In this document: positions 1-11,900 of the stretch, in pieces
How the letters are laid out: every line of letters begins with the position of its first letter
Numbering within the stretch: the stretch's first letter is position 1
NCBI GenBank assembly: GCA_022702545.1
Contig: JAHRBC010000001.1
Location: forward strand, 6,386,001 to 6,450,000
Length of the DNA stretch: 64,000 nt
From: Phycomyces nitens
Lineage: Eukaryota > Mucoromycota > Mucoromycetes > Mucorales > Phycomycetaceae
Reading direction: 5' to 3'
Notes under the pieces: model-generated
Told to the model about the DNA's origin: nothing
Database searches by the model: none
The model's input: the letters and a program-made list of their open reading frames with translations, nothing else
Position numbers and translations under genes: made by a program

Positions 1-689
1 AAGAGATCTTCAAAGGTCAAGGAAATCTCAGAGAACCCAAATGTTGAGCTATGCTGGTGAGTAAAAGTGTTATTTTAGACCCAAATAACCGTTTATTCTG
101 GCTTAGGTTTATGGGTAGTACAAAGGAGCAGTTTCGTATTCGGGGCCGCATGCATGCCTTTGGAGATGGTCTCGAGCCTTCCGAGGGACTCAACTCACAT
201 ATCGGCCGCAAACATCACGGCATGTCTTCTATAGACGAAGAAAAAGAAGAAGACCATGAGACTGATTTCAGCGACCGGTTGAGCCAGGCCAGCAAGTCTT
301 TTCTGAAACGCATTCGCTCTCTCAAACACCATATCAAGCCAAATGCTTCATTCGACTGGCAAGCCGAACGTCTCAGACAATGGTATGGTCTCAGTGACCA
401 GCTCCGGGCTACTTTTACTTGGCCAGCCTCAGGTACTCCCAAAGAGACGGTAGAGGAAGACGCAGACACGTTCCGCATAGAGACCTTGACTATCGAAGAG
501 AGTGATGACAATGGCTGGTTCTTCCATAAGGATGCTGACAAGCAAGCCCTATTGGAACAAGGCTACGAAAACTTTGTAGTCTTGTTTTTGGAGGTTACAG
601 AGGTGGATCATAGCTATCTTGAGGTCAATGAGCGTACAATCTACCGAAAGGAAGATGATGTCTGGAATGCAGTACCCGTCAACCCTTAG
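1..689 (+). CDS. Pyridoxamine 5'-phosphate oxidase-like FMN-binding protein, Alr4036 family (5' end outside window)
   Basis: The 3' part of a gene that begins before the window. Exon 1 runs to position 56, an intron occupies 57-106 (GTGAGT...TTAG), and the last exon is 107-689. Joining them gives the motif ELCWFMGSTKEQFRIRG, the 'E.CWYF...QFR..G' pattern typical of Alr4036-type pyridoxamine 5'-phosphate oxidase domains, which bind FMN in a split barrel. Farther along, a WFFHKDADKQALLEQGYENF stretch and an acidic C-terminal segment (VVLFLEVTEVDHSYLEVN) also fit this family, followed by a short tail ending VPVNP. Spacing and intron phase restore one open frame. The family name comes from motif recognition; the substrate of fungal members is not established, so I give no gene symbol. 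The N-terminus cannot be judged here. Confidence 0.75.
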
Positions 690-1973
690 ATTACTCCAAG
701 TATTCTCTTTAATAATAAATACTAGTACCTCACTTCTTGCATCTCATTCAAACCAAAATCACTCCAGTCCAGAAAAGACACATTGACAGTTTGTTTCTGA
801 TATTAAATATCTTTATTGTGTCACCTCTTTATTTTGGGGTTAACAAAACAAGAAAACCTCAAGGGTCGTACTCTCTCTCTCTCTCTCTCTTTTTCTGGAA
901 TCTACTTGATCACGCTTATTGAGGCCGTCTACTCAATAGATTAGTTGGAGTATTTAATTATTATTTTTATCGAGTTTCCAATATCACACTAGTCTGCAGT
1001 CTGTTCATATTTCTATCAAGGATATTTTGTCTGATTTATAGGCACTATAGGAGCTGTAGATATTTGATTCACTCTATTTAATCATCTTGAGCTTTGGTTT
1101 TATAGAAAACACTTGCTGGGTATTCATTATAAATGTCACCAGAAATACTCGGCCCATTGAAAACCCATTATTTTATAAATCAATCTATTTATATTGCAAA
1201 ATAGTTTCTAGATACAAGCTTTCTAGGGAGTTTAAAGAGCTCAAAAGTGCAGTATAAAAAAGTTTTGATAATATAAAATGATAATCATGGTCTTTGGGAT
1301 ATAATGAACGATTGGTTTCCATGGCTCCTTTATTGCCATCAATACTCTACCTTCAGTCAGTCCCAATATTTGGAGTTTGACGGTATTTTCTAGTTCTAGA
1401 ATATATAAAAGCACTACAGAAAATCCATAAAGAGAATAAAGCCAACTCTGATGAAGGAGTCTGGTAAAAAAAGTAAAGATTAAAATTTGAAACTGGCCTA
1501 AATTGACGGTTATAGACTCCAATAACCTTTATTTATTTATTTATTCTCGGTCAAAAGATGGAAACTTTTTGTCAGAAACCCAATAGTTTGTCGAGAATTC
1601 CAATGAGTCCAAGAGTCTCCAAGACAGTTTGAGCAGCATAAAAGGATGCTCTATAGCCAAACGCTTACAATTAGTATTCCTGTAAATAATATGGAACTAT
1701 GAATCTATACTGTCTGCAGTGTTTTCAATCATTGGGATTATATAGGTATACTTATAACTCTGCACAGACATGCAAGACCTGGAGCTCGTTAATGATTGAT
1801 TGATACCAAATCTTCATCTTCTTTTCAGTTCACATGGATTGTTATTGCACTGCCCCTGTAGATGGTATATTAAGCCGAAACAGTGACGTTTTGAGTCTTG
1901 CCTTTGCTCATATTGCTATAAATTTTTTTTAAAGACACCGTTTCTTTTCTCTCTCACTTTTTTGAAATCCTTA
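690..1973. other. Intergenic, no gene recognised
   Basis: About 1.3 kb of AT-rich spacer between two plus-strand genes. It holds a (CT)n run near 870-891 and scattered stop codons in all frames. The open frames at 737-922 (+) and 1241-1522 (-) have no recognisable domain or codon signature. A pyrimidine-rich tract near 1935-1965 lies just before the next start codon, as expected for a 5' UTR. Confidence 0.6.
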
Positions 1974-2982
1974 ATGGCCAGTCCATCTCTCAAGATCAAA
2001 CTTCGACTCTCTAGAGTTAATCCAGAATCACCAGGATCTAATTCAATCCATTCACCCGACATACCTTCACCTTCTTTATCTGCCATTGCAGGCCAAAAGC
2101 ATCTCAAAGAAGACGATGAAGTACAAAGCAACAAACGTCCAAGACCACGCGCCAAAAAACCCGTACGAAAGACGGATTCAAATGACATGTAAAGTGTACA
2201 ATACTAATGTCTAGAGTCTTATTGCATTCTCATTTCAGACTCGACGATGATTCAGCAATGGGTGACGATAGTAAGTAGACCATCCTTTACAGTTTTCTTT
2301 AATTGATAGTTGCATATTATAAAGACAAGGGTGACAAGCAGTTGATGGGCCGATCGGGTGCATCTCGTAAAGATATTCTCAAGTTCAAGGATGTCAAACC
2401 TCGCCACTGGACCAACTCTAATCTAGTGTTTCGCACCCTTGATGGTTCTCCAATCACATTGTCGGGATGGCAAACAGGTAAGGCATGTTTCTCTGATGAA
2501 TCAATCTCACACGAACATTAGAGGAGCGAATGACGATGAACGACAAGCTTACCGAACCAACCACTGTGGCCGAGATTGACCAACTGTTTTCATCGACTGG
2601 AGGCGAGAAAGACTTTAGACCCTTTTTGTGCACTCAGCCTGGGTGCTCAAAGTCCTTTACGACATACGATCAGCTTCAGACACACGAGACAAACATGCAT
2701 GGAACAAAGAAACTTATTTGTGGAATTGATAATTGCCACAAGAGCTTTGTCACAACAGGCCAACTCACCAAACATCGAAAGATGGTTCATTTTAGAGCAG
2801 CAAGGAAAGCAAAGCTGGCAGCCGCAGCCGCAGCTGAGGCAGATATTGCACGGGAAGAGGGCTCTGATGGAGGTAGCCATGCACCGAATACACCAGATAT
2901 TATCCTTCATGTCAATGAAGAAGACGAAAAGACCCAAGATGAAGATAGTGTAGACATTGGAAATTCAGAGGATAACGCATAA
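1974..2982 (+). CDS. C2H2 zinc-finger protein with two fingers (YY1/Iec1-like)
   Basis: Four exons, 1974-2188, 2239-2270, 2310-2477 and 2522-2982, give about 291 residues. The first in-frame ATG is at 1974. Intron 1 has an ACTAAT branch site. The N-terminus is basic and Ser/Pro-rich (KIKLRLSR, KRPRPRAKKP), suiting a nuclear protein. A conserved-looking block (SGASRKDILKFKDVKPRHWT) precedes two C2H2 fingers encoded in exon 4: C-x4-C-x12-H-x4-H beginning FLCTQPGCSKSF and a second beginning LICGIDNCHKSF. An alanine run and an acidic tail (EEDEKTQDEDSVD) close the protein. Paired fingers with the CxxxxC spacing resemble YY1/Iec1-like DNA-binding subunits, but the identity beyond 'C2H2 protein' is inference. 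The 3' end converges on the kinase gene, 179 bp away. Confidence 0.8.
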
Positions 2983-3161
2983 TCTTTTACATGTTTTATT
3001 ATTATTGTTGTTATTGTTATTATTGTTATTATTGCTATTGCTTTTTCTTTTTGTATTGTGTTCCTACGCCTTCATCGATTTTTCTCTTTCTTTCTTCTTG
3101 AGCACGACGTGATCTACAGTAGTTATGTTGAGTTTTCAATATAAAAAAACACGTTTTCTTC

Positions 3162-4717
3162 TTACTGTTCTTTATCTGAAAGGTGGTTGCGGATCTCGGG
3201 ATACGTTGGTAGAAGCAGAGGATCCTGGGCTACCACCACAAGTGTTTTAATGGAATGTTTCTGGCTAATAAAAATTTACCTCTTGGGGACTCGAAGAAAT
3301 AGGGATGATTCAGAGCTTGTTTGACGGTCAGCCTTGATCGAGGGTTGTATGTGAGCAGGCCAGCCATGAGGTGAATTGTATGATCACTGTGCCGAGGAAA
3401 CACAATCTTGATATTGTTGTAACTGTGGAAAATTAGCCATGACTCCCATTGACCTTTTTGAAAACCTACTCTTGTTTGGGCAAGACCAAGGACTTGGCAA
3501 GGGGCAGCTTTGAGAATCCAGGCCAGATAGACTCATTGGGTGTTCCTAGTAACTTTACAATCATGTCTAGCTCTGCCTGCTCTGTATTGCCTGGTAATAT
3601 AGGCTTGTGCTGTAGCAATTCTCCCATTATACATCCTGCTGACCACAGATCGACTGCAGTGGTATAGTTTGTCTCTCCAAAGAGTAGTTCTGGAGAACGA
3701 TACCAGAGCGTAACTACATTAGGTGTCATTGGCTTTGAAGGCAAGCTGAGTGTGCGTGCCATGCCAAAATCAGCTACAGAAAACCAGCCATGCATGAGTC
3801 TATAAAGTAAAAAAAGGATAACTAATTTAATTTACCTATTTTCAATAGGCCAGTAGATGTCAATAATAAGTTGGACATCTTTAAATCTCTACAGCAATTG
3901 TCAGTCCAAGCATTAAAGGTTCATAATCGATCTACCTATGGATAATTGAATGGTCGTGGCAATACTCTAATCCCTTTAGTAGCTGATGCATCAAACATTT
4001 GACTTTGAGCCATTAGTTGAGTTGGATTTTTATTAATATTATTATTAATATTAATATTATTATTATTAATATTCTTTTTCAAGTTTCTTTACCTTCAGAC
4101 GCAGAGTAGGGCGTTGGCACCATGTCCAAGAGTGTTCCGAGATCCTAAAGAGATTGTCAGCCAATGATTGCATCCGATCGACCGTTTACCTGTTCACAGT
4201 ACTCCATTACCAGAAAGATTGATTCTAGCTTGGGTCCGACTGCCACATCAGTCACATTGACAATGTTGGGGTGCTGCATGCGTTTGAGAATACTGATCTC
4301 GCGTAGACTGGAAATCGGCATTCCATCCGTCTCTCTTTCCATCCTAATCTTCTTTAGAGCGACGACCTGGCCAGATTTTGTATCGATTACTCTACTAATT
4401 ATCCAACGATTGAGCTGTGTTCATGATTTATCATATAACACGCACTAGACAACTCCGTATGTGCCCTCACCAACGCGGTTTAGCTTTTGAAAGTCTTCAA
4501 CGTCACGGCATTCTCCATAAAAGGGCTTTTCTTTAAAGGACACTTTTTTGCCCCTTACAGACATCAACATGGTGTGTTTGGTGAGTGTGTCTGGCATCTT
4601 ACTGCCATTCCAGTTTTCAACAAGGGCGTCATTTCTCCCCCAAACTACCTCTCTCTCTTTTTTTTTTCTTTTTCTTTTTTTTAATCTCAGGATTTCGACT
4701 TGCTCTGGTGGGCCCAA
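3162..4717 (-). CDS. CDK10-type cyclin-dependent protein kinase
   Basis: Minus-strand gene of eight exons: 4446-4717, 4190-4394, 4093-4144, 3936-4002, 3836-3888, 3470-3773, 3280-3422 and 3162-3229. The joined product has the kinase hallmarks in order: glycine loop [10 protein letters not shown], the helix motif PISSLRE (the PSTAIRE position), [15 protein letters not shown], the catalytic loop IIHRDLK (interrupted by an intron after IIH), DFG as ADFGMAR, activation segment [10 protein letters not shown], and [15 protein letters not shown] near the C-terminus. PISSLRE plus this C-lobe wording is the CDK10 pattern rather than CDK11 (PITSLRE). Members phosphorylate Ser/Thr with a cyclin partner, usually in transcription or cell-cycle control. 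The start is uncertain: 4717 gives a Lys-rich leader read from a polypyrimidine-like tract, and the ATG at 4597 (MPDTLTK) is equally plausible. The intron at 4003-4092 is swollen by TAATAT repeats. Confidence 0.88.
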
Positions 4718-6852
4718 ATATTTTTGGACGATGCTTCTTTGTGACTTGGATTTTATACGAGGACCCTTTTTTTTTATATATAATAAAAAATAAAATAAAA
4801 ATTTGGATTTTATTGGACTGGAATCCAGTCATATAAGATCAAGGTTTCTATGGCATTGATTCTATACACCATTGTATTTTATATATATATATAAATATAT
4901 ATAAAATGGATTTATCGGCAAATAATCAAGGTTCAATTATCACTGTAAAATTAGATGCTGGATAAATCAATCAATGTAACAAAGAAATGCAATGATTACT
5001 ATATTTGGAAAGAATTTCAAACTCGAAGATTAAAAATAAATAAATAAAATAAGATAAAATGGACATTAAATTATATTGCAACGCACAACCTGGGTGGTTC
5101 AATCGAGTATAGAATTGGATATAGGGTGTGGTTGCATTCTAATGAATTGTTGGCACTATAAAAGCTTAATTACCAGCATCCCTGACATTGTGTGAGCCAC
5201 TGCCATGACCCACAAAACCCTTGTTTTAATTCAACAATGTGCTACATGTCACCTTTTTTTTTTTTAGTCTATTGCAGTACTCGTTTTCTCATCTCAAGTC
5301 GTATAAATCCTTGTTGAATAAAAAGGCTGGAAAATATTTATCCTTGGTTTGCAAGCCTTGGAATATTTAATAATTATGGCACCATACGCTTCAAGAGAGA
5401 TACCAAACTGTTTCTATAACAAATGTATTGATATCTTGATCAATGCATCAAGAACTGTAGATTTTGCAATGAAATATCTTTTATCCACTCTTCACCTAAA
5501 AAAAAAGATTCTTGACATACTTTGGAATACTCTTTATTTTGGGATTTCCTCGAGAATATTAGGTTATGTGGCAAGAAATGTAGTTACTTCTTTACAGGCA
5601 GCATTGACAGGAGCAATAATTGGGTGACAAGAAGAAGAGAAAGATTTCAAAAAAAAAAAAGACAAGTCGATTTAATTTTTGATATTTTACTAGCTGCTAG
5701 TCAATTTAATGCCCAAAGTGACTAATTAATATTCTTTGGCCGTAGGTTCGGATTAGTTTGTGGCCATAAAGGCTCCAAGATGGCCAAATTACTCGAGTCG
5801 CTTGCATGAGGATATGGTGATGCTGATGATGATTGGGGGGTTTTTTTGGGTAAAAGGGCAATTTCCATGGCTAGTAAGACTGACGCTTGATATACAGTTT
5901 AATGACATTAATTTTTAATGCCTGATTGATACCTGTTGGCTGTTTCTTTTGGTTAACATATGGTCAAGTCTCTAGAAAATCAACTGATTTCTACTAGTTC
6001 AAAAATAAAATAAAATAAAATAAATAAATCTAGTGGTGGAATTGAGCTGCCATGATGGTTATACTGGGCCTTGTTGGGTTCCTTGTCTGAAAACTCAATT
6101 CTGTAGCACATATGGAAGAGAGGCAAGATAGGTGGTGTTGAATATAAAACCATTCGGATTATTATCGCTTAAGGATATTAATCATCTTGTGATTAATGGT
6201 ATGACAGGCCAAATAAGTGAACAGAAGATTGTGATTTAAAAATGCGAATAATTGTGACGCCGACTTGTTGATATTGTATTCTTTAATGAGCTGTACCAAA
6301 TGACGTATAAATAAAATACAAGAAGAACAGCAAACGTGTATACATATGGCTTAAAAGGGAGTCTATGGAAATACTCGGTTCTGACGTCTTGAATAGCATT
6401 CAAACACATTGATTATTATCATTAAAGAGCCATCTTGTAAAATAAATAAAAAATAAATCGCCTGTTTAGTCATGGTGGAAAGTTGAGGTGAGATGGCATA
6501 TATATATCTTTTTCTTGGTAGGAATCTGAATCCCTTGACATTATTAGGATCAATCAGGAATCCAGAGATCAAAAGTAATCAAGAAGACTTCATTGTTGTT
6601 CTTGATTCCGTTCCAAGCTTACCATACATGGAATAATATTCACCTAATATGCGGTTATTTTAAAAGAAGCAAGTCCAAGTGAGCACAAAAAAAAGAAACA
6701 CAGCTTTACCAAGAGAGAAAGAAGAAAGAGAGAAAGAGATAGATAGAGGAGTATAGAAACTGACTGAGAAACCTTTCTTCCTCTTCTTCTTCTTTTACTT
6801 CTTTATTTTTCTACTTTTATTACGTTTATTATTATCGACAGACTTACACATT
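4718..6852. other. Intergenic, AT-rich, divergent promoter region
   Basis: Spacer between the divergent kinase and Sel1-repeat genes. It contains homopolymer and (TA)n runs (about 4880-4905), an AAAATAAAATAAAATAAA stretch near 6005, and a long purine-rich segment (about 6690-6760) followed by a pyrimidine-rich leader (6770-6850), probably the 5' UTR of the next gene. One small open frame (5376-5627) is listed separately as doubtful. Confidence 0.5.
5376..5627 (+). CDS. Possible small hypothetical protein
   Basis: An uninterrupted 83-residue frame starting at ATG 5376 (MAPYASREIPNCFYNKC) and ending GAIIG. It is mildly hydrophobic with alternating aliphatic patches (LDILWNTLYFGISSRILGY, SLQAALTGAIIG) and no recognised domain. 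A TATAAAA lies at about 5158 and a GTATAAAT near 5300, which would suit transcription from either. Against it: surrounding DNA is AT-rich spacer, the frame is short, and codon use is not distinctive. Kept as a candidate only. Confidence 0.22.
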   Translation: MAPYASREIPNCFYNKCIDILINASRTVDFAMKYLLSTLHLKKKILDILWNTLYFGISSRILGYVARNVVTSLQAALTGAIIG

Positions 6853-8708
6853 ATGCGCCATGCTTCAACTAGCTCCTCTCACCATAGCACATGGCATTCG
6901 CATCCAATGACACTCCCAGACACTTCTTCTATTTCACCCTATCTCTCTAATCAGGCTCCCCCAACACCAGCAGCTGAACACCTCGGACTATTCGGACCAT
7001 GTGGTGGTCTACACTACCCTGTCAAGGACGAAAAGACCCTGGTCCCTCCCCTCGAGGCCAGCCATGTCAAACCAGATACCCCACCCAAAGAAAACACGAC
7101 AATACCCCTGCACACAAATACCCAGGACAAAGTATTTGATTCCGAGATGCCTTCGTCTCACAAGAGAACCAGCATAGTCCAAGGAAAGGTTATCTTGAGC
7201 GAACCTTGGTCAAGGCGGTCCCAAGAGAGACAGAGGGACTCGATTCGATCAAGACCACCCAGTATTGCAAAGATGCCTTTTACTCTAAAATCAACACCAA
7301 GCCAGTTCTCAAAGTACAACAGGGCCTCATACAGTCTTACCAATCACCCGAACGCAATTGAGCTGTATCGAGACATGGCAGAGAAAACAAATGATGCCCA
7401 GGTCCAGATCAATTATGCCAAATATCTTCTCGAGATCGCAGCATTGTACGAAACTGACCAAGATGATTTCAGGAACAATGGATCCCAAACCAACATTCAC
7501 GCTGAAGCAAATCGACGAAAAAAAAAGCTATTAGAGCAAGAGGGAGTGCGATGGGTCAAGAAGCTAGCCAAGAAGAACCAGGGTGAGGCAGCATATCTCC
7601 AGGCCATCTGGATAGACCAGGGTCAATTTGGGTTTAGAAAGAACAATAGCAAGGCCATGCAGTTTTATCGTGTGGCAGCAAAGGATAATGTACCAGAGGC
7701 CATGTACGCAGTGGCCAAGGTTTCTGAACAGGAAGGCCGATGGGCTGAAGCACTGACAGGCTACCAGGGTGCCGCCAAAAAAGGGCTTGTTGAAGCAGTT
7801 TATGTAAGCAGTTTTGAAGATACAACAGGTTTTTTCTCTCTCTTTTTGCCACCATTGATCAATTGACATTCTGGTTTTCTTAAAAGCGCATGGCAAAAGC
7901 ATATTTGCTCGGAGAACTCAATCAAGACAAGAATATTACCAAATCCCTAGAGCTTCTATTCGAATGCTCTCCAAATGCCACAGAGGCCTGTCCAGACCCC
8001 CCGTATCTGGTCGGACTCTTGCTCACCAACGACCACAAAATACGCGTACCTGAAGAGACGATCATTGGTTACGGGGGACCCAGGGTTGGAGTAGAATATC
8101 TCGAACATGCTGCTGCTCTTGGTCACCTTGAAGCTGCAACCAAGCTGGGAAAGATCTATGAACAAGGACTGTATGAAATGGCGGTTAATTATGCAAAGAG
8201 TTTTATGTACTATGAATCGGCTGCCAGGCGAGAGAGCCCAGAAGCGATGCTTGGTCTGTCTTGTCTTGCAAACCAAGGAAACAGAGGTCCAGGGGATGTT
8301 GATCTGCATAGCCGATTAAACCGTGATACCTCTGGTTGGCTGGCCACAACACCACCTAATGAAGACACTGCGTTCTATTGGTGTCAATTGTCAGCCAAAA
8401 AACAATACCCGGAAGCCATGTTTTTGTTAGGGTGAGACAAGAGTATTATTATTTTTTAAAAAAAGCAAGTTGATATTAACATGCTTTCTAGATGGTATTA
8501 TGAAGCAGGTATCGGTGTGTTGAGAGACTATGATTTTGCACAGACATATTACCAAAGGGCTACCAAAAAGGGCCATGAGGGTGCCCGGATAAGATTACTA
8601 AAGACCAATTCTGTCACTCGCCAACAACACCAAGAGGTAACACGAGTAGGACGACCGGTTGACAAACAAGAACGAAAAAAAAGGAGTTTTGGTTGTTTTG
8701 TCATGTAA
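6853..8708 (+). CDS. Sel1-repeat protein, Chs4/Skt5-like chitin synthase activator with CaaX box
   Basis: Three exons, 6853-7803, 7887-8431 and 8492-8708, encode about 570 residues. The N-terminal third is Ser/Pro/Thr-rich and low in complexity. The rest is a chain of Sel1/TPR-like helical pairs: NDAQVQINYAKYLLEIAALY, EAAYLQAIWIDQGQFGF, PEAMYAVAKVSEQEGRW, LEAATKLGKIYEQGLY, PEAMLGLSCLANQG, PEAMFLLGWYYEAGIGVL and DYDFAQTYYQRATKKGHEGA. The protein ends CFVM, a CaaX prenylation motif after a basic stretch (RKKRSFG). Sel1 repeats plus a terminal CaaX box is the layout of yeast Skt5/Chs4 and Shc1, which activate chitin synthase III and anchor it at the cell cortex. By analogy it should act at sites of wall synthesis; which chitin synthase it partners cannot be told here. 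Confidence 0.85.
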
Positions 8709-8870
8709 AATATAAATATAAATAAAATAATAATAAATAATAAATATATAAATATATAATTATATAATTATAATACCAAAAGGTTGTGAAAGACAAGGAT
8801 TATATGATTTTTATCATTGTTTGCTTTATACAAAAAAGATGGACTATAGAGTCTTTATACTTTTATATTC

Positions 8871-8899
8871 TGTTGTTGTTGTTGTTGTTGTTGTTGTTG
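8871..8899. repeat. (TTG)n trinucleotide microsatellite
   Basis: About nine TGT/TTG units in the 216-bp gap between two convergent genes. It probably lies in overlapping 3' UTRs. Confidence 0.9.
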
Positions 8900-8924
8900 C
8901 TTTTTTTCTTTTGGTGTAAATATG

Positions 8925-11900
8925 TTAGGTATGCTTGGATGCCTTCTTCTTTCCTTTCCGGGAGGCAGATGGGCCATTGATGTACTGCAAAACTTGGTCA
9001 ATAGGCAACTCGCCTGTGGGTACCTGAGGAGCTGGTGCACTCGCAGGTGTAGGATGGGCAACAGGCTCGGCTACTTTAATCTGTTCAAGTGCACGCTGTG
9101 CAGTCAAGAGAGCATTCGAAGTCAATTCTCTCAACCAGGTATCACTCTCCTTTGTGCGAGGATCTTCAGGACCCAACTGAATAATATTATAATCCAATCA
9201 GTAAACATATTCTCTCTTGTCAACAAAAACAACAAAAACAACAATGAAATTGCCTACCTTTGCCTCGAACACGGCATGGGCAACCTTCTCAGCCTCCAGT
9301 GCCTTTGCAAAGTCACCCTGGAGAGTGTAGGCCTTGGCAAGAACGTGGTAGCCAGTGGCAGTTACAACATGCTCCTTGCCCAAAACATTCTCCTGTGTTG
9401 CACATGCTCTCTCAAAGAATACGGCACTTGTGGGATAGTCGCGCAGAGACTGGAGCATTACACCCGCATTGTTCTACACAAAAGAGTAAGTATCTTTCTA
9501 GGCAGGCACTCAAAGGTGTATTTACATCAGCAGTGGCAGAGTCTGGATGACCAGGGCCAAACAAAAGATCCCAGTAGTAAAGAGCGTGTTTCAAATAACG
9601 GAGAGCAAGCTTCGTGCGACCAGCAGCATGCTCAAACAGACCAAGGTTGAGCTACAGATGAAATATCAAACCATCTGTGGTCAGCAATGTGTCGTACCTG
9701 TAGACATTAGACTTACATAATGGTGAACAGTTTCGGGGTGGTCAACACCGTTGGTGCGTTCGGCAGCAATGACTGCCTTGCGCTGGAGGTCAAGGGCAGC
9801 CTCACGATCTTCGCTATGGTGGTAAATCATAGCAAGGGTAGCATAGCACTTGCTGGTCTCGGGGTGCAAGAAGCCATAGGTCTGCTCATGGAGAGTGAGG
9901 GATTCCAGCAACAACTCCAGACCAAGCTGACGGTGTCCCTGAGCCAAACTCATCTTGCCAGCCTCAAAGGTTTCTTCAGCAAACACGCTCTAAAATCCAC
10001 AAATACAAGGTGAGATTCTATATAATATAAAAACATGCACACAAAATAGCTACATACGCGTGCAGATGCCTGTTTGACGGTGGGCATGACATTAAGAATA
10101 TCATCGGGGACAAATGTGGTTGTGCGGTCCTTGGAGACTTCCTTGACAACAGGCTGCTTCTTGGAGGCCTTTTTGTACTTGTTGTTTTGCTTTTGGCGAG
10201 CAGCATTGGCAGACTCGGCAGCAGCAGACTCGGCAGCCTTGGCAGCTACTTCTTCCTCGGTGTAAGCCTGGAAGCGGTAGTCGCGGGCCTCTACCTGAAG
10301 ACCAGTGCGGAGACAGATCTCACGCAGAGTGGGGATGGGCTGGATGATAGACAAAAAGTCCTCTGGGAGGCTGTAGCGGAAACGGATGGCAATCTGGTCC
10401 TTCAAGAGAGTCTTGAGAGAGGCAGGAGTCAACTGAGCCCATGCGACATCGTTCTTGGACTGACCAGCAGCCAGTGCGGGAGTGGGCTTGGGGTTGAACT
10501 CGGAGCCAAACAAGCAGTTGAGGTAGTGGGAAACACAGGCACTCGATTCCTCAAGAGTACAGCCAAACAAGAAGTTGCGCAACAGACGCTTGCTGCAACG
10601 GATGACCATTTCCTGGATAGCAAGACGCAGGATGTGCTCGATGCGCTTGTCTTGGCTGACGGCAACCAGACTGGCGACCTTTCCGAGATAGCGCATGTTG
10701 ATACCACGACGATGCATGGCCTTTGTGAGAGCATCGCCATCCAAAGGAGAAATTGCATAAGAGGCAAAGTCAAGAACAAGGCTGGAAATGATCTCTTCGT
10801 TAAGGAACTTGCTGGCATCACGCACGATTTCTTCTTGCTGCTTAACGTCGTTTGTGGCAGTGCTGACTTGCTTGGCATCAGTAAACACATCAGGGTTGAA
10901 GTCGAGCTGGAACTCGTTTACGTCAATCTTGATATCCTCTTCATCCTCTTTTTCCTCCTTTTCCTCGCCTTCCTTCTCGGTCTTTGGCTCAAGAGCACGC
11001 TCCTTCTTGGCAGCCTCGGTCTTAACCTTGACCCATGCTCTAAACTTGTGCTCCCAGAACAAACTCATCAATTCAGGTCTCAACAAAGTCATCTTGTGGG
11101 GGTAAGTAGGGAAGCCATCCGCAGGCTTCTCGACACACATGGCTTCCTGGAATCCAATGTCGACAGGGTTGATGCGGTAAAGATCGAGCAGATAGCGACG
11201 ACCATCGGCACCCAAAAGACCCTTTGTCTCGAGAGAAGTGTAAAGGTTGACCTGGTTTGACTTTTCATCCACCAAGGTGTGTTGGGCCAAATGAAGGGAC
11301 TTTGCAATGTCCTTACCGATTGCCTCGTGGAAGGTTTCGTCAGAAGCAATCTGGACACCATTGTCGACCGAGCCATACACAATAGAACTCTCGTCCTGAC
11401 GACGGAAGATACCAGGCACGATGCTCTGGGCAACCATACGTACACCCTTGTAGTCTACGATCACACTTCCGAGAGTGTAGAGTCCCTCAGAGTCGATGCT
11501 GTTGAGGATCTTAACACCCTCGAGATCCTTACCAGTGGCAACATGGGCAGCCTCATCAGCACCAAGCGATTCAAAGGTTCCACGACCGTCGTTTCCTTTG
11601 CTAAAGAAGATGTTGTTGTAGACATACATGTGAGAATCCTCTGCCTCGAGAGGGTTAAGGGCCATTACGGCACCATTGACAACAGCCATGGCACCCTTGA
11701 CAGCAGCCTCTGTGAACTCGGACTGAACCTTTGTGATCAAGCGTTCACGCAGCACACGCTCCTGGAGGTTAGTCTTTGGCAATTCACGGTGAGACTGCAA
11801 TTCGTCGTTCCAGTCGCGCAAGGACTCGACGGCATCGATTCCAAAGTTGAGATAGGGCTCTGCGGTGCGAGAAGGATCATAGATCTGCTTGGGGGTCTGT

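Noticed and set aside
3774..3795. MHGWFS... as an alternative start of a kinase fragment
   Set aside because: This is the 3' part of an intron; splicing at CTGTAG joins LLKI to ADFGMAR and preserves the kinase.
8855..9061. Poly-Gln frame antisense to the (TTG)n repeat
   Set aside because: A microsatellite read in another frame within the convergent 3' region.
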